The notes beneath the pieces are model-generated. The model saw nothing but the letters and a program-made list of their open reading frames with translations. It had not been told where the DNA came from and ran no database searches. This document shows, one piece after another, positions 19,250 to 35,900 of a stretch of 64,000 nucleotides of DNA. Origin of the DNA: Planomonospora parontospora (lineage in GTDB: Bacteria; Actinomycetota; Actinomycetes; Streptosporangiales; Streptosporangiaceae). Location: contig BMQD01000015.1 in NCBI GenBank assembly GCA_014647935.1, forward strand, positions 1 through 64,000. Direction: 5' to 3'. Every line of letters starts with the position of its first letter. Position 1 is the stretch's first letter. The position numbers and the translations under genes are program-made.

Positions 19250-22200
19250 TCCTCATTCTCCTGTCTTCCGGCCGGGTGGGGCCGGCGGGATGGTGCCCTG
19301 CGGGACGGGGTCCGGACCTGCCTGGCGGCGATCCGCCGGGAGGCGCGTTCCGGACCCGGGGTGCGCCCGGCGCCGTCGAGGTGGGCGGCGAGGGAGCGGA
19401 CCGTGGGGAAGCGGAAGAGGTCCACGATGGGGACGGCGCGGCCGAGCAGCGCGGCGAGCCGGGCCTGGACCTCGGCGGTGGCGAGCGAGTGCCCGCCGAT
19501 CTCGAAGAAGTTCTCTCCGGCGGAGATCCTCGGCAGGCCGAGGACCTCCCGCCACACCCCGGCGACGAGCCGCTCCGTCGCGCCGGACGGCTCGTCGGCG
19601 CGCGTGCCGGCCGGGCGGGGCGCGGGTTCAGGCAGCGCGGCCCGGTCGACCTTCCCGTTCGGGGTGAGGGGCAGCGCGGGCAGCAGGACCACCTCGGCGG
19701 GGACGGCGTGGGCGGGCAGCCGGTCGCCCAGGTGCCGCCGGAGGGCGGCCGGGCGGACCCCCGCCCCCGCGGGGACGGCGTAGGCGCGCAGCACCGGTCC
19801 GCCCGGCCGGTCGGCGACCGCCGCCGCCGCTGCCCGGACGTCCGGGTGCTCCATGAGCACGCCCTCGATCTCGCCGAGCTCGACCCGGTGGCCGCGGATC
19901 TTCACCTGGCCGTCGGCCCGCCCGGCGAGCACGACCCGTCCGGCGGGATCGTAGCGGCCCAGGTCGCCCGTCCGGTACCGGCCCGTCTCGCCGTCCCCCT
20001 CCAGGGTGAAGCGCTCCTCGGTGAGCCGCTCGTCGAGGTAGCCCTCGGCCAGCCGCCGGCTGCGGACCACCACTTCGCCCAGCTCCCCCACCGCGGCCGG
20101 CAGCCCGTTCCCGGCGAGTACGAGCAGTTCCGCGCCGGCGATCCCGTGACCGACCGGGACGGCGTCGCCGCGGTCGTCCCGGCCGCCGTGACCCGCCCGG
20201 CCACCGGGGTCCGCCTGTTCCGCCCGGCCGCCGTGATCCGTCTGCTCCGCCCGGCCGCGGCGGTCTCCGCCGGTGATCTCGTATACCGCCTGGACCTGGG
20301 GCGTCTCGGTGGTGCCGTAGGCGTTCAGCAGGCGCGCGCCGGGCGCGACCTCCCGGAACCGGGCGGCCTGTGCCCAGGTGAGCCGGTCTCCGCCGAGCAG
20401 GACCAGCCGCAGGTCCGGCAGCGGCACCCCGGCGGCGGCCACGAGCACGGCCAGCTGCGGGGTGAGGTGGGCGACGGTGACGGCGCGGTCCCGCAGCCAG
20501 GCGGCCAGGCGGGCGGGGTCGCGGATGTCGTCCTGGTCGGGCACGTGCAGCGTGCCTCCCAGGACGAGCGGGGTGAAGGCATCGCGGAGCAGGGGGTCGT
20601 GCGCGAGCCCGGCGAGCAGGGCGAACCGGTCCCGCCCGGTCAGGCCGTACGTTCCGGGGTACCAGTCGAGGAATCGCGCGAGCGGTCCTTCCGCCGCCCG
20701 CACGGGTTTGGGGTCGCCCGTGCTGCCGGAGGTGAAGGAGAGGTAGCCGCGTTCTCCGGCCGGTGCGACCGGCCCGGGGTACGGTCCCGTCTCCTGGTCG
20801 CGGCCCCCTCCTGAGAGGGTCTCCGCACCGGCCTCTCCGGGGAGCGCCTCCGTGCAGGCCTCTCCCGGGGGAAGGGGCCGCACCGGTGGAAGGCCGGCCA
20901 GGTCGGGCGGCGGGACCGTGCCGGGGCAGCACAGCAGCGCACGCGCGTCCACGGCGGCCGCCTGGGCGGCCAGCCGGGCGGGCGGGAGGGACAGGTCGAG
21001 CACGGCCCAGCGGGCTCCGGCGGCCAGCACTCCGAGCAGCAGGGCGGGCAGCTCGACCCGGCGGGCGGCCAGGACCGCGACGGCCTGTCCGGGACCCGCC
21101 GCGGCGGCGGTCGCGGCGGCGGTCCGTGTCACCAGGGCGGCCAGCTCGCCGTAGGTCAGCTCGCCCCCGGCTCCGGTGACCGCGATCCTGCCGGGGTGCT
21201 CGGCCGCCCTGGCCAGGACGCGTTCCACCAGGCCGCCGGCGGCCGGGCCGGGCGGCGCTCCGGCGAACACGGCGGCCGCGGCGGGCCGGGCTCTCGCGGA
21301 CACGACGGTCGCGGTCCCGGGCAGCGGGGCGCCGGGAGGGCGCATCGACGCGAGCCGTACGGGCGGTTCCGGGGCGGCGACCAGCTCGCCGAGCAGGTGG
21401 ACGTATCCGGCCAGCAGCGCCTCGATCCGCCCGGCGTGGAACAGCCGGGGGTTGTACACGGCCTGGAAGACGTAGCGGCCGCCGCGCTCGCCGACGTAGA
21501 GGGTCAGGTCGAACAGGGAGCCGGGCAGCCCGGGCGGGAGCGGGCGGGCGCTCACCCCCGGCAGGTCCAGGCGGGGCTCGGTGAAGTCGTACATGTTGAA
21601 CAGGACCTGGATCAGCGGGTTGCGCGACAGGTCGCGTCCTGCGCCCAGTCTCTCCACGAGGCGTTCCAGCCGGACGTCGAGGTGGGCGAAGGCGCGGGAC
21701 AGCTCCTGCTGGCACGCGGTGACGTGGCCGGCGAACCCCGCCTCGTCCGTCACGGCCAGCCGTACCGGGACGACCTGCACGAGGCAGCCGACCAGCGGCT
21801 CGAACGCCGGGTCGCGGCGGTCGGCGACCGGTGTCCCGACGATCATCTCGGACTGCCCGGTGAGCCTCCTCATGACCTGGGCGAACGCGGAGAGCATCAC
21901 GGCGTACGGCGTCGCGCCCAGCCGGGCGGCGAGCGCGCGGACCCCGGCGCCGGTCTCCGCGTCCGCCTCGGCCCGGGCGGCGGCTCCCTCGAAGGTCTGC
22001 ACGGCGGGGCGCGGCAGGTCGCGCGGCAGGTCCAGTACGGCGGGCGCCCCGCCGAGCTGCTCCACCCGCCGCTCCAGGGCCGCGGTGTCCTCGCGCACGG
22101 CGAGCCAGGCCGCGTACCCGGCGAAGGAGGCGGGGAGCGGGGCCGGGGGGTCGCCCCGGTAGGCGCGTGCGATGTCGTCGTAGAGGACGTCCTGCGACCA

Positions 22201-24747
22201 GCCGTCGAACACGATGTGGTGCGCCGTGACGGCCAGTACGTGGTCGCCGGGTGCCAGCCGGAGCAGCCGCGCCCGCCACAGCGGTCCCGCCGCGAGGTCG
22301 AAGGGCGTGCGGGCCTCCTCCTCCAGCCATGCCCGGACCCGCTCCGGGAGGTCACCGTCCGCCCGTGCCCGCTCCGGGAGGTCACCGTCCGCCCGTGCCC
22401 GCTCCGGGAGATCTCCGTCCGCCCGTGCCCCGGCCGGGGCCTCCGGTGCGGCGCCGTCCGCCTCCGGTGCCCGGCCGGCCCCGTCCGGGAAGGGCCCTGG
22501 GAAGGGCCCTGGGAAGGGCCCTGGGAAGGGCTCCGCCGTTCCGGAGTCGACCGGGAGCGCGACCTCCCCCACCGGGTCGACGACCACGCGCGGCACGCCC
22601 CCGGCCTCCTCGATCCGCCAGCGGAGCACCTCGTGCCTGGCGGAGACCGCCGACAGCGCCGCGCGCAGGGCTCCGGTGTCGAGCGGGCCGGTCAGCCGCT
22701 GCGCCATGGCGATGTTGTGCACCGGCGTGCCCGGGGCCAGGCGCTCCACGAACCACATCCGCCGCTGCGCGGCGGTGAGCGCGGGAGCGGCGGCCGCGAC
22801 GGGCGCGTCCTCGATCGGCGGGGCCTGCCCGGCCCGCAGGGCGAGGCCCTCCACCGTGCGGCCGGCCAGGACGTCCTCGACGGCGATCTCCCTGCGCAGC
22901 TCGGCCCGGAGCCCGGCCACCAGGTGCATGGCGAGCAGGGAGTGGCCGCCCGAAGTGAAGAAGTCGTCGTCGAGGCCCGGTTCGGGCACCTCGAACGTCC
23001 TCGACCAGACGGCGGCGACGGCCCGCTCCACCGCGTCCCGGGGAACCCGCCGTCCCCCGGAGGGGGTCTCCCGCGAAGCCGCCGGGCCCGTCCCGGCGGG
23101 CAGGCCGTCCTCGTGCCCGCGGGGGTCTTCGCCCCGGACCTGCCCGCGGGGGTCCTCACCGCGGGAGCGCGGGCGGGGTTCCCCACCGTGGGCCTGTCCC
23201 CGGAGGTCCTCACCGTGGGAGCGCAGGCGAGCGAGATCCACCTTGCCCGCCACGGTCAGCGGCAGCGACGGCAGGCGGACGACCCGGGTGGGGACCATGT
23301 AGACCGGGAGCCTGGCCAGGCAGTGGTCGCGGACCCCGTCCGGGCCGGGGGCGGACTCGGGGGCCAGGTAGGCGGTGAGCTCGGCCAGCCCGCCGGGCCC
23401 GGAGTCCAGGTCGACCACCGCGTGGCCGACGTCCGGGTGGGCGCGGAGCACCGACTCGATCTCCCCGATCTCCACCCGCTGCCCCTGCACCTTGACCTGG
23501 CGGTCCAGCCGGCCGAGGAAGCCGATCCGGCCGTCGGCCTCCAGCACCGCCCGGTCGCCCGTGCGGTAGAGGCGGGAGCCGGGCGGGCCGTAGGGGTCGG
23601 CGACGAAGCGCTCGGCCGTCAGAGCGGGCCGGCCGAGGTAGCCCCGGGCGAGCTGGGGGCCTGCGATGCACAGCTCGCCCGGCGTGCCCGGCGGGCAGGG
23701 GGCGAGCCGGTCGTCGAGGATCCGGGCGGTGCACCCGGGCAGCGCGTGGCCGATCGGCAGCGGCCGGTCCCAGCTGCCGGTCAGCTCGCCGCCGACCACG
23801 CAGACCGTGGTCTCGGTGGGGCCGTACCAGTTGTGGAAGCGCCGGACTCCCGGGCGCGACCAGCGGGCCACCTGCTCGGGACCGGCCGGCTCCCCGGCGG
23901 TGAGCAGGTCGCGCAGCAGAGGCAGCCGGTCCGGGTCGAGCAGCGGGAGCAGCGCGGGCGGGATGGTCCCCCAGGTGACCTCGTGGTGTTCCAGGAAGCG
24001 CTGCAGCCGCGCCGGATCGGTCCGGTCGCCGTCGGGGACGAACATCACCGAACCGCCCCTGGCCAGCGGGGCGAACACGTCGAGGACGGACACGTCGAAG
24101 CCGAGCGCGGCGAAGCCGATGCTGCGGCAGCCGGAGTCGAGGCCGAACAGCTCGCCGGCCATGGTGACGAAGGAGACGGCGGCGGCGTGGCCGACCACGA
24201 CGCCCTTGGGCCGCCCGGTGGATCCGGAGGTGTACAGGACGTAGGCCGCCTGATCGGGACGGGCCGGGCTCGGCGGGACGGGCGTCTCCGCCGGTCGGGC
24301 CGCGGGCCCCCGCCGGGCGCCGCCGTCCCCGGGCCGTCCGGGCGGCTCCTCCGCGGCCGTTTCGGCGCGCGGTCCCGTCAGCCGCACCGGGGCCCCGGCG
24401 AGCAGCTCGCGCCCGGTGTCGTCGGCGACGACCGTGCCGATGCCGGCGTCCTCGATGATCGTGCGCAGTCTGGCGGGCGGGTGCGAGGGGTCCAGCGGCA
24501 CGTAGGCCCCGCCCGCCATCATGATTCCCAGTACCGAGACCAGCAGGTCGGGCGTGCGGCGGCCGCAGACGCCGACCCGGGTCTCCGGCCGGACGCCCGC
24601 CGCGCGCAGCCGGTCGGCCAGCGCGCCCGCGGCGCCGACCAGCTCACCGTAGGTCAGCGTCCGGTCCCACTGCCGGACCGCCGTCGCGCCCGGCGTGCGC
24701 GCGGCCTGCCCCATGACGAGATCGTGCAGGGACCGCACCGAGGTCAT
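19246..24747 (-). CDS. NRPS A1-PCP1-C-A2-PCP2 (1833 aa), probable starter
   Basis: No condensation domain precedes A1, so this protein can start the chain. A1 has YTSGSTGRPKG near residue 170; its pocket reads by eye as DVLTLAWVC, which I cannot assign. PCP1 has Ser603 in TSGGHSL. The C domain has intact HHIVFDG (His843 to Gly849). A2 has SFTSGSTGDPK near 1335 and a GTTE motif; its pocket begins DPRH, as in the aminoadipate-activating Lys2 group, but the rest differs (LGAQV), so the substrate is open. PCP2 has Ser1754 in IGGHSL. No epimerisation or release domain. Tandem-repeat insertions sit in the A1-PCP1 linker, the C domain and A2. It starts 15 bases after the thioesterase stop and overlaps the PKS start by four bases; transfer to the PKS is expected. 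Confidence 0.93.
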   Translation of the reverse strand: MTSVRSLHDLVMGQAARTPGATAVRQWDRTLTYGELVGAAGALADRLRAAGVRPETRVGVCGRRTPDLLVSVLGIMMAGGAYVPLDPSHPPARLRTIIEDAGIGTVVADDTGRELLAGAPVRLTGPRAETAAEEPPGRPGDGGARRGPAARPAETPVPPSPARPDQAAYVLYTSGSTGRPKGVVVGHAAAVSFVTMAGELFGLDSGCRSIGFAALGFDVSVLDVFAPLARGGSVMFVPDGDRTDPARLQRFLEHHEVTWGTIPPALLPLLDPDRLPLLRDLLTAGEPAGPEQVARWSRPGVRRFHNWYGPTETTVCVVGGELTGSWDRPLPIGHALPGCTARILDDRLAPCPPGTPGELCIAGPQLARGYLGRPALTAERFVADPYGPPGSRLYRTGDRAVLEADGRIGFLGRLDRQVKVQGQRVEIGEIESVLRAHPDVGHAVVDLDSGPGGLAELTAYLAPESAPGPDGVRDHCLARLPVYMVPTRVVRLPSLPLTVAGKVDLARLRSHGEDLRGQAHGGEPRPRSRGEDPRGQVRGEDPRGHEDGLPAGTGPAASRETPSGGRRVPRDAVERAVAAVWSRTFEVPEPGLDDDFFTSGGHSLLAMHLVAGLRAELRREIAVEDVLAGRTVEGLALRAGQAPPIEDAPVAAAAPALTAAQRRMWFVERLAPGTPVHNIAMAQRLTGPLDTGALRAALSAVSARHEVLRWRIEEAGGVPRVVVDPVGEVALPVDSGTAEPFPGPFPGPFPGPFPDGAGRAPEADGAAPEAPAGARADGDLPERARADGDLPERARADGDLPERVRAWLEEEARTPFDLAAGPLWRARLLRLAPGDHVLAVTAHHIVFDGWSQDVLYDDIARAYRGDPPAPLPASFAGYAAWLAVREDTAALERRVEQLGGAPAVLDLPRDLPRPAVQTFEGAAARAEADAETGAGVRALAARLGATPYAVMLSAFAQVMRRLTGQSEMIVGTPVADRRDPAFEPLVGCLVQVVPVRLAVTDEAGFAGHVTACQQELSRAFAHLDVRLERLVERLGAGRDLSRNPLIQVLFNMYDFTEPRLDLPGVSARPLPPGLPGSLFDLTLYVGERGGRYVFQAVYNPRLFHAGRIEALLAGYVHLLGELVAAPEPPVRLASMRPPGAPLPGTATVVSARARPAAAAVFAGAPPGPAAGGLVERVLARAAEHPGRIAVTGAGGELTYGELAALVTRTAAATAAAAGPGQAVAVLAARRVELPALLLGVLAAGARWAVLDLSLPPARLAAQAAAVDARALLCCPGTVPPPDLAGLPPVRPLPPGEACTEALPGEAGAETLSGGGRDQETGPYPGPVAPAGERGYLSFTSGSTGDPKPVRAAEGPLARFLDWYPGTYGLTGRDRFALLAGLAHDPLLRDAFTPLVLGGTLHVPDQDDIRDPARLAAWLRDRAVTVAHLTPQLAVLVAAAGVPLPDLRLVLLGGDRLTWAQAARFREVAPGARLLNAYGTTETPQVQAVYEITGGDRRGRAEQTDHGGRAEQADPGGRAGHGGRDDRGDAVPVGHGIAGAELLVLAGNGLPAAVGELGEVVVRSRRLAEGYLDERLTEERFTLEGDGETGRYRTGDLGRYDPAGRVVLAGRADGQVKIRGHRVELGEIEGVLMEHPDVRAAAAAVADRPGGPVLRAYAVPAGAGVRPAALRRHLGDRLPAHAVPAEVVLLPALPLTPNGKVDRAALPEPAPRPAGTRADEPSGATERLVAGVWREVLGLPRISAGENFFEIGGHSLATAEVQARLAALLGRAVPIVDLFRFPTVRSLAAHLDGAGRTPGPERASRRIAARQVRTPSRRAPSRRPHPAGRQENEE
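22341..22430. repeat. Three tandem 30-bp units inside the NRPS C domain
   Basis: Units at 22341-22370, 22371-22400 and 22401-22430 are nearly identical and in frame. On the minus strand they encode three copies of RARADGDLPE-like decapeptides in a surface insertion of the condensation domain. Confidence 0.85.
22487..22530. repeat. 12-bp tandem repeat, about 3.7 copies, inside the NRPS C domain
   Basis: The unit GGGAAGGGCCCT is repeated from 22487. On the minus strand it encodes GPFPGPFPGPFPGPFP, just upstream of the decapeptide repeat in the same insertion. Confidence 0.85.
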
Positions 24748-24762
24748 CAGCTCACCGTTCCG

Positions 24763-26103
24763 TCATCGATCGGTCCATACGTCGGCGCTCAGCCGGGTCC
24801 GGCCGCGGGGCTCCGCGACCGCCGCCAGCGCCTCGCCCAGCGGCGTGTGCAGGGGCAGGAAGGTCACCTGCCAGCCGTCGTCCGCGGGCCACGGCCCCGG
24901 GGCGGCCAGGTCGGGGAATCCCTCCGCGGCCTGGGCGTGCGCGCCCGCGCGGGCCAGCGCCCGCCTGGCAGTCCTGGCGCGGAGCTCCAGCCAGGGCCGG
25001 TCCTCCTCGGCCGCGTCCACCAGCTGTTCCCACTCCCCCGGCCCGAGCCCGTCACCGGGTCCGTCACCACGGCCGGCGCCGGGGGAAGCACCGTGGGCGG
25101 CGTCACGGGCGGCGCCGTACGCCGCCGGCAGTCCCACGGCCGCGCCGACGGCACCGCCGCGGACCGTCGCCTCGACCGCCAGGCCGCCCGCCCGGTCCAC
25201 CGCCTGAGAGGACCCGCCCGCCCGGTCCGCCGCGCGGGAGGACCCGCCCTCGTCCGAGCCGGGCGTTCCCGGCGGCTCGTCGGCGGGGAACACGCGGACG
25301 TGGATCTCGTCGTCCTGCACGGGCGGCGGGTCCGTGCCCCTGCCGGGCCCGGGGCCCGCGAGATCCGCGGTGATCAGCCGGGCGAGCTCCGCGGAGCCGT
25401 CCCTGACGAAGAGGTGGCCGCCGCGCAGGGTCCGCAGGGCGAATCCGGCGCGGGTGTGGCGCGCCCAGCCGAGCATGTCGCCCGGCGGCACCTCCGCGTC
25501 GCCGAGACCCGCGAACGCCACCACGGGGACGTCCAGCGGCGGCTCGGGCGCGTAGCGGTACCGCTTGATCCAGGTGAAGTCCGCCCGCAGCACCGGCAGG
25601 AGCAACTCCCGCAGCTCGGGCACGTCCCTGAGCTCCTCGGGGGCGCCGGCTCGCCGTACGAGCTGGTCGATGAACGCCTCGTCGGGCAGGTCCGCCGTCG
25701 CGGCCAGCGGCACCCTCCGGTCCGGGGGGTGGGCGGCCCCCGCGTAGAGCCTCAGCGGCGGGGGCAGTCCCCGGCGGCGCAGCTCGCGTGCCACCTCGAA
25801 GGCGATCCGGGCGCCCATGCTGTGCCCGTAGAGGGCGTACGGCCGTGCCGTGTGCGAGGCGATCTCGTCGGTGAGCCGCGGCACGGAGAACTCGGGCGGC
25901 TCCGCGATCCGGTTCTCCCGGCCGGGAAGCTGGACGGCGACGACCTCGACCGCGCCGCAGGCGCCTCTCAGGCCGTGATAGGCGCCTGCCGCCCCTCCCG
26001 CGTAGGGGAGGCAGAGCAGGGCCGGGGCGGGTCCGGCCGGGGAATCCGGATGGGGGGTCGGAGGGGGGGTGGGTCGCGTAATCGAGAGGGGCTCGATCGC
26101 CAT
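24763..26103 (-). CDS. Type II thioesterase fused to a decayed PPTase-like tail (446 aa)
   Basis: Residues ~25-255 are a type II (editing) thioesterase: LLCLPYAGGAAGAYHGL, nucleophile elbow YGHSMGARIAFEVARELRRRG, and a C-terminal His in RGGHLFV. Such enzymes clear mis-primed carriers. The last ~170 residues look like an eroded Sfp-type phosphopantetheinyl transferase. DEIHVRVFPADEPP matches the N-terminal strand, GLAVEAT stands where GIDVE is expected, LRARTARRALARAG where WTxKEAxxKA is expected, and WQVTFLPL plus a final LSADVW match the C-terminal strands. The Mg-binding Asp and the KE pair are lost, and low-complexity Gly/Ala/Asp segments interrupt it, so catalysis is unlikely. ATG 26103 follows GGAGGAG. 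First gene of the leftward operon. Confidence 0.8.
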   Translation of the reverse strand: MAIEPLSITRPTPPPTPHPDSPAGPAPALLCLPYAGGAAGAYHGLRGACGAVEVVAVQLPGRENRIAEPPEFSVPRLTDEIASHTARPYALYGHSMGARIAFEVARELRRRGLPPPLRLYAGAAHPPDRRVPLAATADLPDEAFIDQLVRRAGAPEELRDVPELRELLLPVLRADFTWIKRYRYAPEPPLDVPVVAFAGLGDAEVPPGDMLGWARHTRAGFALRTLRGGHLFVRDGSAELARLITADLAGPGPGRGTDPPPVQDDEIHVRVFPADEPPGTPGSDEGGSSRAADRAGGSSQAVDRAGGLAVEATVRGGAVGAAVGLPAAYGAARDAAHGASPGAGRGDGPGDGLGPGEWEQLVDAAEEDRPWLELRARTARRALARAGAHAQAAEGFPDLAAPGPWPADDGWQVTFLPLHTPLGEALAAVAEPRGRTRLSADVWTDR

Positions 26104-26305
26104 GTGCCAGGTGCTCCTCCGCGGGGCCGCATCGCCCCTGACGGTTCAGAAGGATTTAATGCGCACGACAAATCACCTTATATCCACACACACAACCCGG
26201 CGTCAACCTTCCTTAATGTAGTCCGATAACCGAGGTTTCGGACATGTCTATTCACAGAAGAGTCATTTATGACCCGCTTTTCATCTCGACTCGGGACGGG
26301 CGGAT
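26104..26305. promoter_or_regulatory. Divergent promoter region of the NRPS-PKS cluster
   Basis: 202 bp, distinctly AT-richer than its surroundings (patches such as GGATTTAATG, CCTTATATCC, CCTTCCTTAATGTAG). It must carry the promoters of both biosynthetic operons. A 23-bp imperfect palindrome at 26221-26243 has perfect outer arms GTCCGA and TCGGAC and sits where it could control both directions. No cluster-linked regulator gene is present in the window. Confidence 0.6.
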
Positions 26306-32991
<6,686 letters not shown>

Positions 32992-32995
<4 letters not shown>

Positions 32996-35900
32996 CCGGT
33001 GACGTCTTTCCCGCCTCGTTCGCCCAGGAGCGGATCTGGTTCCTGAGCGAACTGCAGCCGGGGCTGGCGGTGTACAACATCGCCACGTGCTCCGTCCTGC
33101 CCTGGATGCGGCCGGTGGACCCCGGGCTGCTGGAACGCGCGCTCGGCCTGCTGGTACGGCGGCACGAGCCGCTGCGCACCTCGTTCGCCCTCCGGGACGG
33201 CCAGGTCGTGCAGATCGTCTCCGCCGACGTCCCGGTGGTCCTGTCCAGGAGCGACGTGTCGGGCGCGGACGATCCCCGGGCGGAGTTCGAGCGGATCGCC
33301 GCCGAGGAGTCGTCGGCGCCGTTCCCCCTGGACCGCGCTCCCCTCTGGCGGGCCCGGCTGGTCCGCCTGGGACCGGACGGGACGGGCCAGGACGAGTGGC
33401 GGCTGCTCTTCGTCGCCCACCACACAGTCTACGACGCCTGGTCCGCGCAGCTCTTCGCGGAGGAGCTGGCCGAGCTCTGCGCGGCGCTGCGCGAGGAGCG
33501 CCCGCCGCGCCTGCCGGAACTGGCGATCCAGTACGCCGACTACGCCGTCTGGCAGCGCGACCGGCTGGCCGGCGGCGCGCTCGACGCCGACCTGGACTAC
33601 TGGCGGGAGAAGCTGGCCGGGAGCGTCCCGCTGGAGCTGCCGCCCGACCGGCCCCGCCCGGAGGAGTTCGGTTACGCCGGGGCCGCGATCGGGTTCTCCG
33701 TCCCGGACGGCACGTCCGAGCGGGTGGCCGAGCTGGCCAGGCGGACCTCCACCACGCCGTTCATGGTCCTGCTCACCGCGTTCGCCACGCTGCTGGCCCG
33801 CTGGACGGGCCGGACGGACGTCGTCGTGGGCTCCCCGGTGGCCGGTCGCGAGACGCCGGAGCTGAACCCGCTGATCGGCATGTTCGTCAACACGCTGCCG
33901 CTCCGGATCGACCTGGGCGGCGACCCGGCGTTCGGCGAGGCGCTGGAACGGGTCCGCGCCACGGTCATGGAGGCCCTCGACCACCAGGACGTGCCGTTCG
34001 CCAAGCTGGTGGAGGCCCTCCGGCCGCCCCGCGACCCCGGCCGGACCCCGCTCTACCAGATCGGCTTCAACCAGCTCCCGATCGACGCCCACGGCCGCCA
34101 GCTCTCCACCGGGACGGCCAAGACCGACCTCACCCTGGAGGTGCAGAGCCCGCAGGGGCGGCTGGGCGGCTGGATCGAGTACAGCACCGAGCTGTTCGAG
34201 GAGGGCACCGTCCGCCGCCTGCTCTCGGCCTTCCTGGTCCTGCTGGAGGCGGCCGTCGGCGACCCGGGGCGGCCGGTCTCCCGGCTCCCCCTCATAGACG
34301 CCGGGGAGCGCGAGAGGCTGCTGACCGCCTGGCACGGCCCCGCCTCGCCGTACCCCGGCCGCTGCCTGCACGAGCTGGTGGCGGAGCAGGCGGCGCGGAC
34401 GCCGGACGCCCCGGCGATCGTGTCGGGCCGCCCGGGGGGCTCGGGCGGCACGGTGACGCTGACCTACGCCGAGCTGGAGGAACGGGCCGACGACCTGGCC
34501 AGACGGCTGCGCCGGCGCGGGATCCGCGCACAGGCGCCGGTGGCGGTCTGCCTGCCGCGCGACGCCGAGCTGGTCGTGGCGCTGCTGGCGGTGCTGAAGG
34601 CCGGCGGCTGCTACGTGCCGCTGGACCCGGACTACCCGGCCGACCGGCTCCGGTTCATGCTGGCCGACTCGGGCGCCGGGCTGCTGCTGACCCGTTCGGC
34701 CCTGGTGGAGCGTCTGCCCGCCGACCACCCGCCGGCGATCCTGCTGGACGCGCTCCTGTCCGGGTCCCTCCCGCCGCTGCCCCCGGAGAAGCCCTCCCCC
34801 GACGCGCTCGCCTACGTCATCTACACCTCCGGGTCGACGGGCACCCCCAAGGGGGTGATGGTCCCGCACCGGGGCGTGGTGAACCTGGTCACCGGCCTGG
34901 GCTTCACCCCGGCGGAGCGGATGCTGCTGCTGACCTCCCTGTCGTTCGACATCGCCGCGCTGGAGATCTTCGGTCCGCTGCTGGCGGGCGGCACCGTGGT
35001 GATCGCCCCGCCGTACGGGACCAACGGCCTCGGCCCGCTGGTCGCGGAGGCCGGCGTGACCACGGTGCAGGCGCCGCCCTCGGTCCTGGAGGAGGTCCTC
35101 CGGCACCTGCCCGCCGGGCTGCCCCGGGTGTTCAGCGGCGGCGAGCCGCTCTCCGCCCGCCTGGCCGGCCGGATCCACGAGGTCGCCGGTGAGCTGTGGA
35201 ACCTCTACGGGCCGACGGAGACGACGATCTGGTCGACGGTCCACCGCACGTCCCGGGGGGCCGGGACCGTGCCCATCGGCCTGCCCGTGGCCAACACCGT
35301 CGCCCACGTGCTCGACGGGGCGATGGAGCCGGTCCCGCCGGGGGTGGCGGGCGAGCTGTACCTGGGCGGCGACGGCCTGGCCCGCGGCTACCACGGCCGC
35401 CCCGGCCTCACCGCCGAGCGCTTCGTCGCCGACCCCTTCGGGCACGGCACCCGCCTGTACCGGACCGGTGACCTCGTACGGCGGGCGCCCGACGGCACGA
35501 TCGAGTTCCTGGGACGCGTCGACGACCAGGTCAAGGTGCGGGGCGTGCGGATCGAGCTGGGCGAGGTGGAGGCGGCGCTGTCGGCCCATCCCGGGGTGCG
35601 CAGGGCGGTCGCGGCGGTGCGGGACGACGCCCCCGGAGGCCGAGCGCTGGTCGCCTACGTGGACACGGAGGTCCCGGCCGGGGAGCTGCGGTCGTTCCTG
35701 CAGAACCACCTGCCCGCGACGATGCTGCCCAGCCTGTACGTGCGGGTCGGCGGCTTCCCCCGGCTGCCCAACGGGAAGCTGGACCGGGCCGCCCTGCCCG
35801 CCCCGCACGCGGACGGCGGGCCGTCCCCGGCGGCGGGGCCGTCCACGGCGGGCGAGGAGCTGGTGCACGATGTCTGGTGCGAGGTCCTGGGCCGGGCGAA

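Noticed and set aside
13565-19783. Plus-strand open frame of about 2070 codons opposite the PKS
   Set aside because: It is the antisense image of a GC-rich PKS gene: composition dominated by Arg, Gly, Pro, Asp and His with no domain motif, while the minus strand shows all KS, AT, KR, DH and ACP signatures.
22341-22530. Tandem repeats considered as a CRISPR array
   Set aside because: Units abut without spacers, are in frame with the NRPS and encode peptide repeats; no cas genes are near.
21196-26229. Plus-strand open frame of about 1680 codons opposite the NRPS and thioesterase
   Set aside because: Antisense shadow; it crosses two clear minus-strand genes and their promoter, and has no protein motif.
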